In this document: positions 30,021-39,021 of the stretch, piece by piece
Layout of the letters: each line of letters opens with the position of its first letter
Numbering within the stretch: position 1 is the first letter of the stretch
DNA from: Patescibacteria group bacterium
Lineage (GTDB): Bacteria > Patescibacteriota > Microgenomatia > UBA1406 > GWC2-37-13
DNA: 64,000 nucleotides
Assembly (NCBI GenBank): GCA_023381015.1
Contig: JAMCTE010000012.1
Span: 1-64,000, forward strand
Reading direction: 5' to 3'
Translations under genes and position numbers: made by a program
Notes under the pieces: generated by a model
The model's database searches: none
Told to the model about the DNA's origin: nothing
Seen by the model: the letters and a program-made list of their open reading frames with translations, nothing else

Positions 30021-32642
30021 ATGTTGGAAAATAATTTAATTCTCAAAATCCTTCAAAAAGAATTCTCTTTGTTACTGCGTTTTTTGCTTCCGTATTATGG
30101 TTTGATCGTTCAATTTTTCGAGATAGTGAAACCTTGGCTATTTGCTTTTATAGTCCTCTCTGCAATTTGTTGGACAATTTACTGGTTGATCAAGATATAC
30201 CTGACTTGGACTGAGTCTAATAAGCCTGCTACCTTGTTTGAGGTATCACCGCCAACTTTGACTGAGCAAAGCTCGTATACCACCACTCAATTATTTTCAT
30301 CCGTACACGGCTTACTTAGACAAAGATCTTGGATGTACCGATTGTTTGATGTCAGTAAATCGTATTCATTTGAAATAGTTTCATCCAAAGACAAAGGCAT
30401 TCGCTACATTTTGCGGGTTTCTGCCGATGATGCTTCAATAGTAAAGAAAAATTTAATTGCCTATTTGCCTGGTATTCAAGTCAAAGAAACAAATGATTAT
30501 CTAAATCCAAATTCTCAATTTGGTCACCTCATCGAAATTAAGTCTACCAACCATTTCGCTTTCCCACTCAAGAAACAGGACAACCTTAAAGAATATGACC
30601 CGATCGCATATATCACCGGTAGCATGACTAAATTAACTGAAGATGAACTGGTGGCCGTACAAGTAATAATTTTGCCAACTAGTGACAACGCTTCTCAAAT
30701 TGTTGGTAGGTTACGAGCGTTATTTCTAGCCAATAAGGATGTACTGAGCGAACTTAAGAGTGGTAATCCGGTTGGTTCGATATTTACTTCCCTGATATTT
30801 GTAACGCTACAAATACTCTTGTTCCCAGTTGGGCTAATGATTTGGATATTCACTGGCGGTCGAGAAGGGCCGATCCTGCCAATTTTGAGATTTGATCGAA
30901 TAATGCCTGATAGTACCTACCGAGATATCATTGAAACCCAGATCAAACAAAAAATTGATCAGCCACTATTTACTGCCTCTTTGCGAATTCTTACCGTTTC
31001 AAAATCACATACCAGTAGGCTAAAAATTGAAAAAGGTTTTATAGCCGCCTTATCACCCTTTACTAATGCCGGTTATCAATCACTTAGACCAAGACGCTAT
31101 CTCAAGCTTGATTTCATCAACAGCATCTTATTCTGGCTTTATTCCCATAGATTAACCAATTTCTTTGGTAATTTAACTCTTTCATCCACCGAGTTATCTG
31201 ACTTGTATCATTTTCCCTTTACCAGTACTACCAAGACGGAAAATTTGTCCAAGCTCCATAGTAAAGAATTACCAGCGCCTTTATCGCTTAAACAAAAAAC
31301 TGAATGTGACTTATATTTTGGACTAAATACCTATGGTGGCAGTGAAACCAAAATTGGCCTAGCTCTGGATGAACGTCGTCGCCATGTCTACATTCTCGGT
31401 GCAACTGGTACTGGAAAATCTACCATGCTTTTATCCATGATCAAACAGGATGTTGATCACAATAAAGGCTTATGCGTGATTGATCCACATGGTGATTTGA
31501 TCGAGCAAATATTGTCAGTGATCCCTAAAGAGCGGATTTCAGATGTGGTGTATTTCAATCCAGATGACATTAGCTTTCCTATGGGTATTAATCTCCTTGA
31601 GTTGACCCCAGGTTTAAATCCTGAGGATACTATCAGGGAAAAAGAATTTATCGCTGAAAGTATTATTTCGGTCTTCCATAAAATTTATACTGATAAATAT
31701 TCCGGGCCAAGAATGGAATACATTTTGCGAAACACTATCCATACAGCCTTTACTGTGCCAGATGCCACATTGTTTACGGTTTATAAGCTTTTGATTAACA
31801 CCTCATACAGAAAAGGGGTGGTTAGGGGTCTGACAGATGAAAACCTTAAAGACTTTTGGAAGTTTGAATTTGCTAAAGCTGGTGATTATCAAAAAGTAAA
31901 AATGATCTCACCAATTACGAATAAGATTGGTCGTTTTCTGTTTTCACCAACGGCTAAAAGAATTCTCGAACAAGGTAAATCAACCGTTAACTTTGACACT
32001 ATCTTAAATGAAGGCAAAATCCTGCTGTGTAATTTATCCAAGGGCAAAATTGGTGAGGATAATTCGAGCGTCTTTGGTGTCTTGATTATGGCTAAGCTTC
32101 AATTGGCGGCACTCAAACGAGCCAGAATGAAACAAGAAGATCGAAAAGACTTCTTTCTATATGTTGATGAGTTTCAAAATTTCGCCACCCCTGCGTTTGC
32201 TCAGATACTATCTGAAGCCAGAAAATACCGACTCGGCGCTATCTTGGCTCATCAAACTACTTCGCAACTTGAAGATTCATCCCTTGTAAATGTCACTTTG
32301 GCCAATACTGGAACGGTGATTTGTTTTAGAACAGCCAACCCAGAAGATGAACGGATGATCTTACCCCAATTTAGACCATATATTGATCAAGGAGAAATTG
32401 CCAGTTTGCCATCATATCGTTTTTATATGCGTCTAGGCGCTATTAATCCAGAAGAACCATTCTCGGGTGTGACGGTGCCAGTTCATATTGAATACAGTCA
32501 AAATCGAATTAATGAGGTTATTGAGTCATCTCGCAGGTTATATGCCATCGCATGGAAAGAAGGAGTTATCATATCTCAAAATAAACCTGTTGAATTTAAA
32601 CAATCATATCGAGCTAGCAACTTTTCTAGCATACTTCCGTAA
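30021..32642 (+). CDS. VirD4/TraG-type coupling ATPase with N-terminal membrane region
   Basis: RRHVYILGATGTGKSTMLLSMIKQDVDHNKGLCVIDPHGDLIEQIL (Walker A), FFLYVDEFQNFATPAFAQILSEARKYRLGAILAHQTTSQL (Walker B and sensor). Confidence 0.93.
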   Translation: MLENNLILKILQKEFSLLLRFLLPYYGLIVQFFEIVKPWLFAFIVLSAICWTIYWLIKIYLTWTESNKPATLFEVSPPTLTEQSSYTTTQLFSSVHGLLRQRSWMYRLFDVSKSYSFEIVSSKDKGIRYILRVSADDASIVKKNLIAYLPGIQVKETNDYLNPNSQFGHLIEIKSTNHFAFPLKKQDNLKEYDPIAYITGSMTKLTEDELVAVQVIILPTSDNASQIVGRLRALFLANKDVLSELKSGNPVGSIFTSLIFVTLQILLFPVGLMIWIFTGGREGPILPILRFDRIMPDSTYRDIIETQIKQKIDQPLFTASLRILTVSKSHTSRLKIEKGFIAALSPFTNAGYQSLRPRRYLKLDFINSILFWLYSHRLTNFFGNLTLSSTELSDLYHFPFTSTTKTENLSKLHSKELPAPLSLKQKTECDLYFGLNTYGGSETKIGLALDERRRHVYILGATGTGKSTMLLSMIKQDVDHNKGLCVIDPHGDLIEQILSVIPKERISDVVYFNPDDISFPMGINLLELTPGLNPEDTIREKEFIAESIISVFHKIYTDKYSGPRMEYILRNTIHTAFTVPDATLFTVYKLLINTSYRKGVVRGLTDENLKDFWKFEFAKAGDYQKVKMISPITNKIGRFLFSPTAKRILEQGKSTVNFDTILNEGKILLCNLSKGKIGEDNSSVFGVLIMAKLQLAALKRARMKQEDRKDFFLYVDEFQNFATPAFAQILSEARKYRLGAILAHQTTSQLEDSSLVNVTLANTGTVICFRTANPEDERMILPQFRPYIDQGEIASLPSYRFYMRLGAINPEEPFSGVTVPVHIEYSQNRINEVIESSRRLYAIAWKEGVIISQNKPVEFKQSYRASNFSSILP

Positions 32643-32668
32643 GCCATTCCTGATACACTATTCTTAGT

Positions 32669-33010
32669 ATGATTGAGCGTTTTTATTTACTTGCTTTACT
32701 GATCCAACTAGTACACTCTACTGAGGAATTAACAACTGGTTTTCATAAGAAGTGGTATTTGTTTAAAATGCCTTTTCAAACATTCCTGCTTTTCGAGATC
32801 ATTTTTTCACTATTTTGGTTAATTGTTTTATTGGTTCCAAGGGTTCCCAATAGGGTATTTTTACAAGAGTTCTTTTTAGTATTGATGTTTGCCAATGGTA
32901 TTCAACATGTTATCTGGTGGGGAGTAACAAAGAAATATGTCCCAGGTCTGATTACTGCTTTTGGTCACATCTTCGTCTTCTTGAGTTTCTATTTTTATAT
33001 TTTGAAATGA
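32669..33010 (+). CDS. HXXEE-like small membrane protein
   Basis: LLIQLVHSTEELTTGFHKKW (HxxEE) and NGIQHVIWW; four hydrophobic segments. Confidence 0.6.
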   Translation: MIERFYLLALLIQLVHSTEELTTGFHKKWYLFKMPFQTFLLFEIIFSLFWLIVLLVPRVPNRVFLQEFFLVLMFANGIQHVIWWGVTKKYVPGLITAFGHIFVFLSFYFYILK

Positions 33011-33166
33011 GTATTTTCTGCCCTAGCTGGCTAGGACAATGTAAATAGTATATTAGATTGATAGTACGGCATTTGTTATTTCTCTTTTTACCCCTATTCC
33101 CTTATAAATAAGGAGAGGAATGATATACTAACGTCAGTTTATAAACTGCCCATAGACTAACCAACT

Positions 33167-33925
33167 ATGGATATAACTATCACCACCAAACAACTCGAAA
33201 TACTTAACCTTCTCTATCGCTTCCGCTTTCTCAATCGCTCACAACTCCAAACTCTACTCAAACACAAAGACACCAAACGCATCAACACCTGGCTCAAAGA
33301 CCTCACCGACAAAAAAATTATTGGTCGTCACTACTCAACCAAAATCAAAGAAAACAATAAACCAGCTATCTATTATCTACTCGCCAAAAGTAAACCATTC
33401 TTACTTAATCAAAAAGCGGTTGATAACAAATTATTATTAAAGCGAATTTATCGAGAGAAAACCCGCTCCCAGCGACTCATTGATCATTGTATTTTGATAG
33501 CTGATTACTACTTAAATCTAACCAACATCATAAAAACTGAAACCCTGCACTTCTTTACTAAAACTGACCTATCAACTCATTATTATTTACCCTACAATCG
33601 CCCCGATGCTTACATTGCCAGAGAAGGTAAAGAGATTAAGCGATACTTATTAGAAATAATCGACGAGGGCACGCCACGCTTCATGATTCGCAAACTCATC
33701 GAGCGTTATATCGAATATTTTGATGCCAATACTTGGCAAAATAAAACTGGCCATCCTTTCCCTAAAATGTTGATCCTGTGTCCCAACACTTTGATAAAAG
33801 ATTTTCTTCACAAACATATATCCCAAGTTATGGAAGAAGAAGCCCAAAATGATATTGAGTGGTACTTATCAACCAAGGATAAGATCGAATGGGTTGATGC
33901 CCTGATTGACATCTCGGACGACTAA
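33167..33925 (+). CDS. Replication-relaxation family protein (winged helix)
   Basis: ITTKQLEILNLLYRFRFLNRSQLQTLLKHKDTKRINTWLKDLTDKKIIGRHYSTK...PAIYYLLAKS...RPDAYIARE. Confidence 0.8.
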   Translation: MDITITTKQLEILNLLYRFRFLNRSQLQTLLKHKDTKRINTWLKDLTDKKIIGRHYSTKIKENNKPAIYYLLAKSKPFLLNQKAVDNKLLLKRIYREKTRSQRLIDHCILIADYYLNLTNIIKTETLHFFTKTDLSTHYYLPYNRPDAYIAREGKEIKRYLLEIIDEGTPRFMIRKLIERYIEYFDANTWQNKTGHPFPKMLILCPNTLIKDFLHKHISQVMEEEAQNDIEWYLSTKDKIEWVDALIDISDD

Positions 33926-34113
33926 TCACGTCCGAGAAAATGATCTAATTCTTTTTGACCTTCCTCGGTTTGTCTAAACTCATAAAACAGTCGAGCGCCC
34001 TTATCACTTAAAAATGGCACAAATTCAGGCAAGTCGTTAAGTGGCACTTTTCTAAATTCCTGCAACCTCATATCGACGGTGTAACCTTTAAAAACCGGTA
34101 GTATTCTGATCAT
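33922..34113 (-). CDS. Small hypothetical protein
   Basis: MIRILPVFKGYTVDMRLQEFRKVPLNDLPEFVPFL; RBS-like GAAAGGAATAAAAAT before ATG 34113; the longer track ORF start is not supported. Confidence 0.55.
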   Translation of the reverse strand: MIRILPVFKGYTVDMRLQEFRKVPLNDLPEFVPFLSDKGARLFYEFRQTEEGQKELDHFLGRD

Positions 34114-34171
34114 ATTTTTATTCCTTTCTAATCCCATCCGCTGGATTGCTAGGCCAGCGGATGGATAACTT

Positions 34172-34486
34172 TTATAATTTGGCACTTGGTACAACTTCAC
34201 TGATTCGCTTTTCATCAAAGTACAAATCTCGCTCAATTCCTAAGCCAAATTTGCCGTGATAATTTTCAAGCTCAACCAGTGAAAATGAACCCCATTCGTC
34301 ATTCCAATCCCCAAAGATGGAAACGAACCCGAAAAACTCTTTTGCCTCTGGGTCGTACTCGGTGGCATACCATGTACCCGCACCCGTTGGATTAAAAAAC
34401 TTAGCGACCACAATCGGATCACTGCTGTCTTCTTGCCTGCCTAGCTTGGCGAATCTTGCTAGTAGCTCCTTGGTAAGTAATTTCAT
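34172..34486 (-). CDS. DUF2958 family protein
   Basis: VVAKFFNPTGAGTWYATEYDPEAKEFFGFVSIFGDWNDEWGSFSLVELE; AAGGAGGTG RBS upstream. Confidence 0.88.
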   Translation of the reverse strand: MKLLTKELLARFAKLGRQEDSSDPIVVAKFFNPTGAGTWYATEYDPEAKEFFGFVSIFGDWNDEWGSFSLVELENYHGKFGLGIERDLYFDEKRISEVVPSAKL

Positions 34487-34528
34487 AACTTTTCACCTCC
34501 TTTTTGGCTATCCCGAAAATTAATGGTT

Positions 34529-34655
34529 GGGAAGTATGGCCATACTTCCCATACCTGGGAATCTTTCTAGCGGGGTGAATTTAGCAAGGGCAAGCGAAGC
34601 GCAGTTTATTGAAGGCGTAGCCGAAAACCCTTGCGAAATGAGGGGTAAGACCCCT
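34529..34655. other. Structured intergenic region; candidate oriT or structured RNA
   Basis: 22-bp perfect palindrome GGGAAGTATGGCCATACTTCCC (34529-34550); long-range GCAAGGG (34584-34590)/CCCTTGC (34628-34634); hairpin AGGGGTAAGACCCCT (34641-34655). Confidence 0.45.
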
Positions 34656-34677
34656 AAAAACATCTCAAATTAAGCAT

Positions 34678-34714
34678 TTGAATAAGCTTGAGCTATCATC
34701 TACAATGTGTAGTA
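34678..34714 (+). promoter_or_regulatory. Promoter with BlaI-type operator 1
   Basis: TTGAAT (34678-34683)-17 nt-TACAAT (34701-34706); dyad ATCTACA-ATG-TGTAGTA at 34698-34714 over the -10. Confidence 0.7.
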
Positions 34715-34717
34715 ATT

Positions 34718-35098
34718 ATGGTAACTAAACAACTCAGCGAGCTTGAGCAAGAAGTAATGAATGAAGTCTGGGAATTAGACAGTTGTACCGTTAGAGATGT
34801 GGTCAATATTTTTACGAAAACTAAAGGATATGCCTACACCACAATTGCCACAATTTTAGAAAGATTACATGAAAAGGGATTATTGAAGAAAGACACCTCT
34901 GCCTTTACAGTGGCTTTTACACCAAAAATTACTCAAGTTGAGTATAGTAAAAAAATTGCTAGCTCTCTATTTGATAAGTTTTTTGGGACTTTCGGCGACG
35001 CTGCCATTGCCTCGTTTGCACAATCAATCGCTGAGTTGCCAAAACACAAAAAGGAAACATTGCTTAAATTGTTGCTTAATCATGATAAAAATAAGTAA
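34718..35098 (+). CDS. BlaI/MecI/CopY family transcriptional repressor
   Basis: QLSELEQEVMNEVWELDSCTVRDVVNIFTKTKGYAYTTIATILERLHEKGLLKK. Confidence 0.93.
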   Translation: MVTKQLSELEQEVMNEVWELDSCTVRDVVNIFTKTKGYAYTTIATILERLHEKGLLKKDTSAFTVAFTPKITQVEYSKKIASSLFDKFFGTFGDAAIASFAQSIAELPKHKKETLLKLLLNHDKNK

Positions 35099-36089
35099 GT
35101 ATATCTGGGTATTTCTGGGTTTGTTTGGAGCTTTATCGGCGCTAATTATCGGTGCCGGTGAAAAGTACTTGCCTTTTTTGTTACATAAAACCATTTATTT
35201 ATGCAAACACGTCATCTCATCTACCCCGATTGAACCCCTCCAAACAAACTTTAGACTCATAACTTATAGTGCAGTGGTGATTTTACTAAGTTATATCGGG
35301 TATCGATTGATGGCTACGATTTATTCGATAATCAAACAGAAGCGAGATCTAACTCAAAAAATAATCCAATCAGGGAAAATTGACCTTTTAGCCAAAGAAC
35401 TTGGATTGCAGAATAAGGTTTTAACTATTCAAGACAATCGACTCTTGGCTTTTTGCTTTGGAGTGTTTGATCCTAAAATCTATGTTTCTAGCAAAATGGT
35501 CGAACAGTTAAGTTCCAACGAACTGAAGATTGTGTTTCGCCACGAAATGTATCATTTGATTAATAAAGATATGTTGGTGATGACTATTGCTAGGTTCGGA
35601 GAGCTATTATTTCCATTCTTACCAGTTCTTTCTGATATTACTGCAAAATACTCCATGCAGCGAGAGGTTCAGGCAGATACCTTTGCCCATGCCAATACAC
35701 TCTCAGGCAAGAGGGACCTAATTTCCGTCCTAACGCAAATGCTTCGTGAAGAGGTTGTCCCAGCTTACGCATTTGCTTCAAATTTGGGAGAGTATGAAAC
35801 CCTAGAGGTGCGAATTAACTTACTTCTTGAAAGACATACTTCCCACCCTGGTTATTCTCCGATAAATCTTCTATTTAGCTTATTTTCACTGATTATTTTG
35901 GGCATTTTGTTTGTTACTCCTGTCAAAGCAATTGAGTACCATTCTCAGGGACAAGATGCGGTGATGGCCTGTATTGATCCATTCGGGTCCTGTAACAACA
36001 CTTGTGAGCTTAACTCAATTAAGTCCAGTTCTACACAGGGCGTTTCTCATTCTTACTCATCCTCTTCTTTTTCTTCGTCTATCTATTGA
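34938..36089 (+). CDS. M56-family (BlaR1/MecR1-type) membrane metallopeptidase; real start probably near 35081
   Basis: VFRHEMYHLINKDMLVMTIARFGELLFPFLP (HExxH-like HEMYH), MQREVQADTFA; the N-terminal part of the track ORF overlaps blaI out of frame. Confidence 0.82.
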   Translation: MSIVKKLLALYLISFLGLSATLPLPRLHNQSLSCQNTKRKHCLNCCLIMIKISKYIWVFLGLFGALSALIIGAGEKYLPFLLHKTIYLCKHVISSTPIEPLQTNFRLITYSAVVILLSYIGYRLMATIYSIIKQKRDLTQKIIQSGKIDLLAKELGLQNKVLTIQDNRLLAFCFGVFDPKIYVSSKMVEQLSSNELKIVFRHEMYHLINKDMLVMTIARFGELLFPFLPVLSDITAKYSMQREVQADTFAHANTLSGKRDLISVLTQMLREEVVPAYAFASNLGEYETLEVRINLLLERHTSHPGYSPINLLFSLFSLIILGILFVTPVKAIEYHSQGQDAVMACIDPFGSCNNTCELNSIKSSSTQGVSHSYSSSSFSSSIY

Positions 36090-36122
36090 CAGGTAGTTAA
36101 TAAGTTACTACACTTTGTAGTA
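36086..36122 (+). promoter_or_regulatory. Promoter with BlaI-type operator 2
   Basis: TTGACA (36086-36091)-17 nt-TACACT (36109-36114); perfect dyad TACTACA-CTT-TGTAGTA at 36106-36122. Confidence 0.8.
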
Positions 36123-36136
36123 GTTATTAATTATTC

Positions 36137-36913
36137 ATGTTCGACCATATGACAGAAGAAAAAAATTCTACTCCAAAAAATATATTTACAAGCAATCTAC
36201 ATATTGTTCTAGTAATTGCCTTGATAGTAGCGTCATTTGCGCTGGGATCGTTATACACAAAGGTAAAGTATCTCGAGAGTAATGGAGGTTCGTTAGCAGC
36301 AGCTAAACCCTCTGCACAGGCTCCCGCAGCTGCTGGAGATGCTCAACCAAAAGTTGCTCTTAAGACCCCAGAACTTACCAACGATGACAGAATTCGTGGT
36401 AATAAAAATGCTAAGGTTACCTTGGTTGAATACTCAGACTTTGAGTGTCCATTTTGTATTCGTTTTCATCCAACCATGCAGCAAGTCATGAAAGAATATG
36501 GTGACAAAGTAAAGTGGGTATATCGAGACTACCCTTTAGCTTTCCATGCCAACGCCCAAAAGGAAGCTGAAGCCGGTTGGTGTATCAACGAGCTTGGCGG
36601 GACTGATGCATTTTGGAAGTATGTAGACGCCATATTTGCCAAAACGACAGGTAACGGAACTGGTTTTGCACTGGAAAAGCTTGGTCCTCTGGCTGCTGAA
36701 CTGGGTGTAAATCAAAGTAAATTTCAGCAGTGTTTAGATTCAGCTAAATATGCTCAAAAAGTAAAAGACCAAATGGCCAAAGGTTCTGAAGAAGGTGTAT
36801 CAGGCACTCCAGGCACGATTATTATCGACGCTAAGGGTCAAACCCAGCTTGTTCCCGGCGCATTACCTTTCGAGCAAATTAAGTCGATGATCGACTCTGC
36901 CTTAAAACAATAA
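36137..36913 (+). CDS. DsbA-family thioredoxin-fold protein, membrane anchored
   Basis: VTLVEYSDFECPFCIRFHPTMQQVMKEYGDKVKWVYRDYPL (CPFC); GVSGTPGTIIID cis-Pro. Confidence 0.93.
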   Translation: MFDHMTEEKNSTPKNIFTSNLHIVLVIALIVASFALGSLYTKVKYLESNGGSLAAAKPSAQAPAAAGDAQPKVALKTPELTNDDRIRGNKNAKVTLVEYSDFECPFCIRFHPTMQQVMKEYGDKVKWVYRDYPLAFHANAQKEAEAGWCINELGGTDAFWKYVDAIFAKTTGNGTGFALEKLGPLAAELGVNQSKFQQCLDSAKYAQKVKDQMAKGSEEGVSGTPGTIIIDAKGQTQLVPGALPFEQIKSMIDSALKQ

Positions 36914-36933
36914 TACATGGAGTTACCTTACCA

Positions 36934-37977
36934 ATGGATATATTTTCTATCTTCATCACCGGCCTCTTTGCAGGCGGCATAACGTGCTTAGCAGTTCAGG
37001 GCGGTTTACTTGCAAGCTCGATTGCCCAACAAGAGGAAAACCTAGCTTCAGAATTTGAGAAACGATCGGGATCATGGATTCCGGTCGTTTCCTTTTTAGT
37101 CGCTAGGTTAGTGGCGTATACAATTTTGGGTATTTTACTGGGTAGCTTGGGTTCATTGTTTCAGCTTTCACTAACTGCTCGAGTCATTTTACAGTTAAGT
37201 GCTGTTGTTTTTATGGTAGGTACAGCCTTTAATTTACTGCAAATTCATCCTCTTTTTCGCTACTTTGTTATCCAGCCACCAAAAATAGTCACCCGACTGA
37301 TTAGAAATCAGTCCCGAAGCCAAGAACTATTTGGCCCGGCAATTCTTGGCGCTATGACCGTGCTAATTCCTTGCGGGGCAACTCAGGCAACCATGGCTTA
37401 TGCTCTCACCACCGGATCTCCAGTAGCAGGTGGGTTAACTATGTTTGCTTTTATTCTAGGTACCTCGCCACTCTTTTTACTTCTCGGAGTATTTGCTCGT
37501 AGTTTGAATCGATTAGCAAATGGAGCATTTAACACCGCAGCAGCGATGGCTATATTATTGTTAGCCACCTTTAATCTAAATGGCACGATTGCGCTCACGG
37601 GTAGTCCGTACACAGTTACAAATTTATTGACAAAAATTGAGTGCACCATTAGTTTTTGCAGTCCTGGCAAAGTAGCCGGAAGTACCACAACGGCCGGCAA
37701 ACCAGTGTCTGAAGCTACCATCTTCATCACCCAAAATGGTTATGAAACCGAGCCTACCAATTTAACAATCAAAGCGGGGTCTAAAGTTAAGTTGAATATT
37801 ATTAATCGAGGTGGCGGAGGTTGCGCTCAATCATTGACAATACCCAAGCTTAATGTTCAGCGAGTCGTATCAGTTGGTCAATCAGATGTTTTGGAGTTTA
37901 CTGCGCCAAAAATGCCTGGACCACTCGCCTTTATGTGTAGTATGGGCATGTATCAGGGAATAATTACGGTTATTTAA
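36934..37977 (+). CDS. Sulfite exporter TauE/SafE-like (CcdA-like) membrane protein with C-terminal cupredoxin-like domain
   Basis: ITGLFAGGITCLAVQGGLLASSI, GAMTVLIPCGATQATMAYA; C-terminal GGGGCAQSLTIPKLNV...FMCSMGMYQGIITVI copper-ligand pattern. Confidence 0.8.
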   Translation: MDIFSIFITGLFAGGITCLAVQGGLLASSIAQQEENLASEFEKRSGSWIPVVSFLVARLVAYTILGILLGSLGSLFQLSLTARVILQLSAVVFMVGTAFNLLQIHPLFRYFVIQPPKIVTRLIRNQSRSQELFGPAILGAMTVLIPCGATQATMAYALTTGSPVAGGLTMFAFILGTSPLFLLLGVFARSLNRLANGAFNTAAAMAILLLATFNLNGTIALTGSPYTVTNLLTKIECTISFCSPGKVAGSTTTAGKPVSEATIFITQNGYETEPTNLTIKAGSKVKLNIINRGGGGCAQSLTIPKLNVQRVVSVGQSDVLEFTAPKMPGPLAFMCSMGMYQGIITVI

Positions 37978-37983
37978 TTAATA

Positions 37984-38196
37984 ATGAAGACGATTACTTT
38001 TAAAGTAACTAATTTGGAATGTACGAGTTGTGCCATGAGTATCGACTTTGACTTGGAGGATTTAAAGGGCGTCGTAGAAGCCAGTACTAACTACGCTAGA
38101 CAACGCACTACTGTGACATATGATCCAGAACTGATTGATCAAAAATCAATCATTGCGAGGCTAAAAAACCTTAATTATGACGTTAAAATTATTTAA
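37984..38196 (+). CDS. Heavy-metal-associated (HMA) domain metallochaperone-like protein
   Basis: KVTNLECTSCAMSIDFDLEDLKGVVEASTNYARQRTTVTYDPELI (CxxC). Confidence 0.92.
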   Translation: MKTITFKVTNLECTSCAMSIDFDLEDLKGVVEASTNYARQRTTVTYDPELIDQKSIIARLKNLNYDVKII

Positions 38197-38198
38197 AA

Positions 38199-38234
38199 TT
38201 GTAAGTCATTGCTGATTTACTACAAAACATAGTA
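38199..38234 (+). promoter_or_regulatory. Promoter with BlaI-type operator 3
   Basis: TTGTAA (38199-38204)-16 nt-TACAAA; imperfect dyad TACTACA-AAA-CATAGTA at 38218-38234. Confidence 0.65.
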
Positions 38235-38248
38235 ATATGGAGGTATAT

Positions 38249-38983
38249 ATGAACGGCGAAAAGAAGTTTGTAATTGGCATTATACTGTCGACGATAGTTA
38301 TATTGGTAGGTGCCGTTTGGTTTTTGGGCAAATCCGATACCAACTCGAATAGCATAGATAAAACATCGACATTATCTCAAGACCAGCAAAAACTGTTGGA
38401 AGTTGTTGATGACGATTACCTTAAAGGCAATAAAGAGGCCAAAGTAACCATTGTTGAATATCTTGATTTTGAATGCGAGGCATGTGGTGCCTATTATCCG
38501 CTCGTGAAATCTTTAATGTCTGAATTTGGCCAAGATATTCGTTTTGTAACTCGTTATTTCCCGCTGCCAGGGCATAAAAATAGTATGCCTGCTGCATTGG
38601 CTGTTGAAGCGGCTGCAAAGCAGGGCAAGTATTGGGAAATGCATGATCTATTGTTTACAGAGCAAAGATCATGGGGTGAAAAAAAATCAGCTGATCCAAA
38701 AATATTTGAGGAGTACGCCAAAAAACTGGGCTTAAATATGGCACAATATGATAAAGACGTTAATTCAAAAGAGGCAAAAGCTCGAGTGGAACGGGATAAA
38801 AATGCTGGAAATCAACTTGGAATATTTTTGGAACCAACTTTCTTTGTTAATGGGAGTAAAATTCCAAACCCTAAGGGCTTGGAGGATTTCAAAACTTTCA
38901 TTAAGGCAGAGTTGCAAAAGAGTGCTCCATCAGATCGTACTCAAGAAGCAACGCCAAGTTCTACTGCCAGTCCAACGCCATAA
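38249..38983 (+). CDS. DsbA-family thioredoxin-fold protein, membrane anchored
   Basis: VTIVEYLDFECEACGAYYPLVKSLMSEFGQDIRFVTRYFPLPGH (CxxC); GGAGG RBS; start moved to 38249. Confidence 0.92.
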   Translation: MNGEKKFVIGIILSTIVILVGAVWFLGKSDTNSNSIDKTSTLSQDQQKLLEVVDDDYLKGNKEAKVTIVEYLDFECEACGAYYPLVKSLMSEFGQDIRFVTRYFPLPGHKNSMPAALAVEAAAKQGKYWEMHDLLFTEQRSWGEKKSADPKIFEEYAKKLGLNMAQYDKDVNSKEAKARVERDKNAGNQLGIFLEPTFFVNGSKIPNPKGLEDFKTFIKAELQKSAPSDRTQEATPSSTASPTP

Positions 38984-39021
38984 CTAGTTGGATAAATCAT
39001 GAAATTAAATGCAGAAACACT

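Noticed and set aside
34938-35080. N-terminal part of ORF 34938..36089
   Set aside because: Overlaps blaI out of frame; the M56 protein most likely starts near 35081 (MIKISKYIWVFLGLF).
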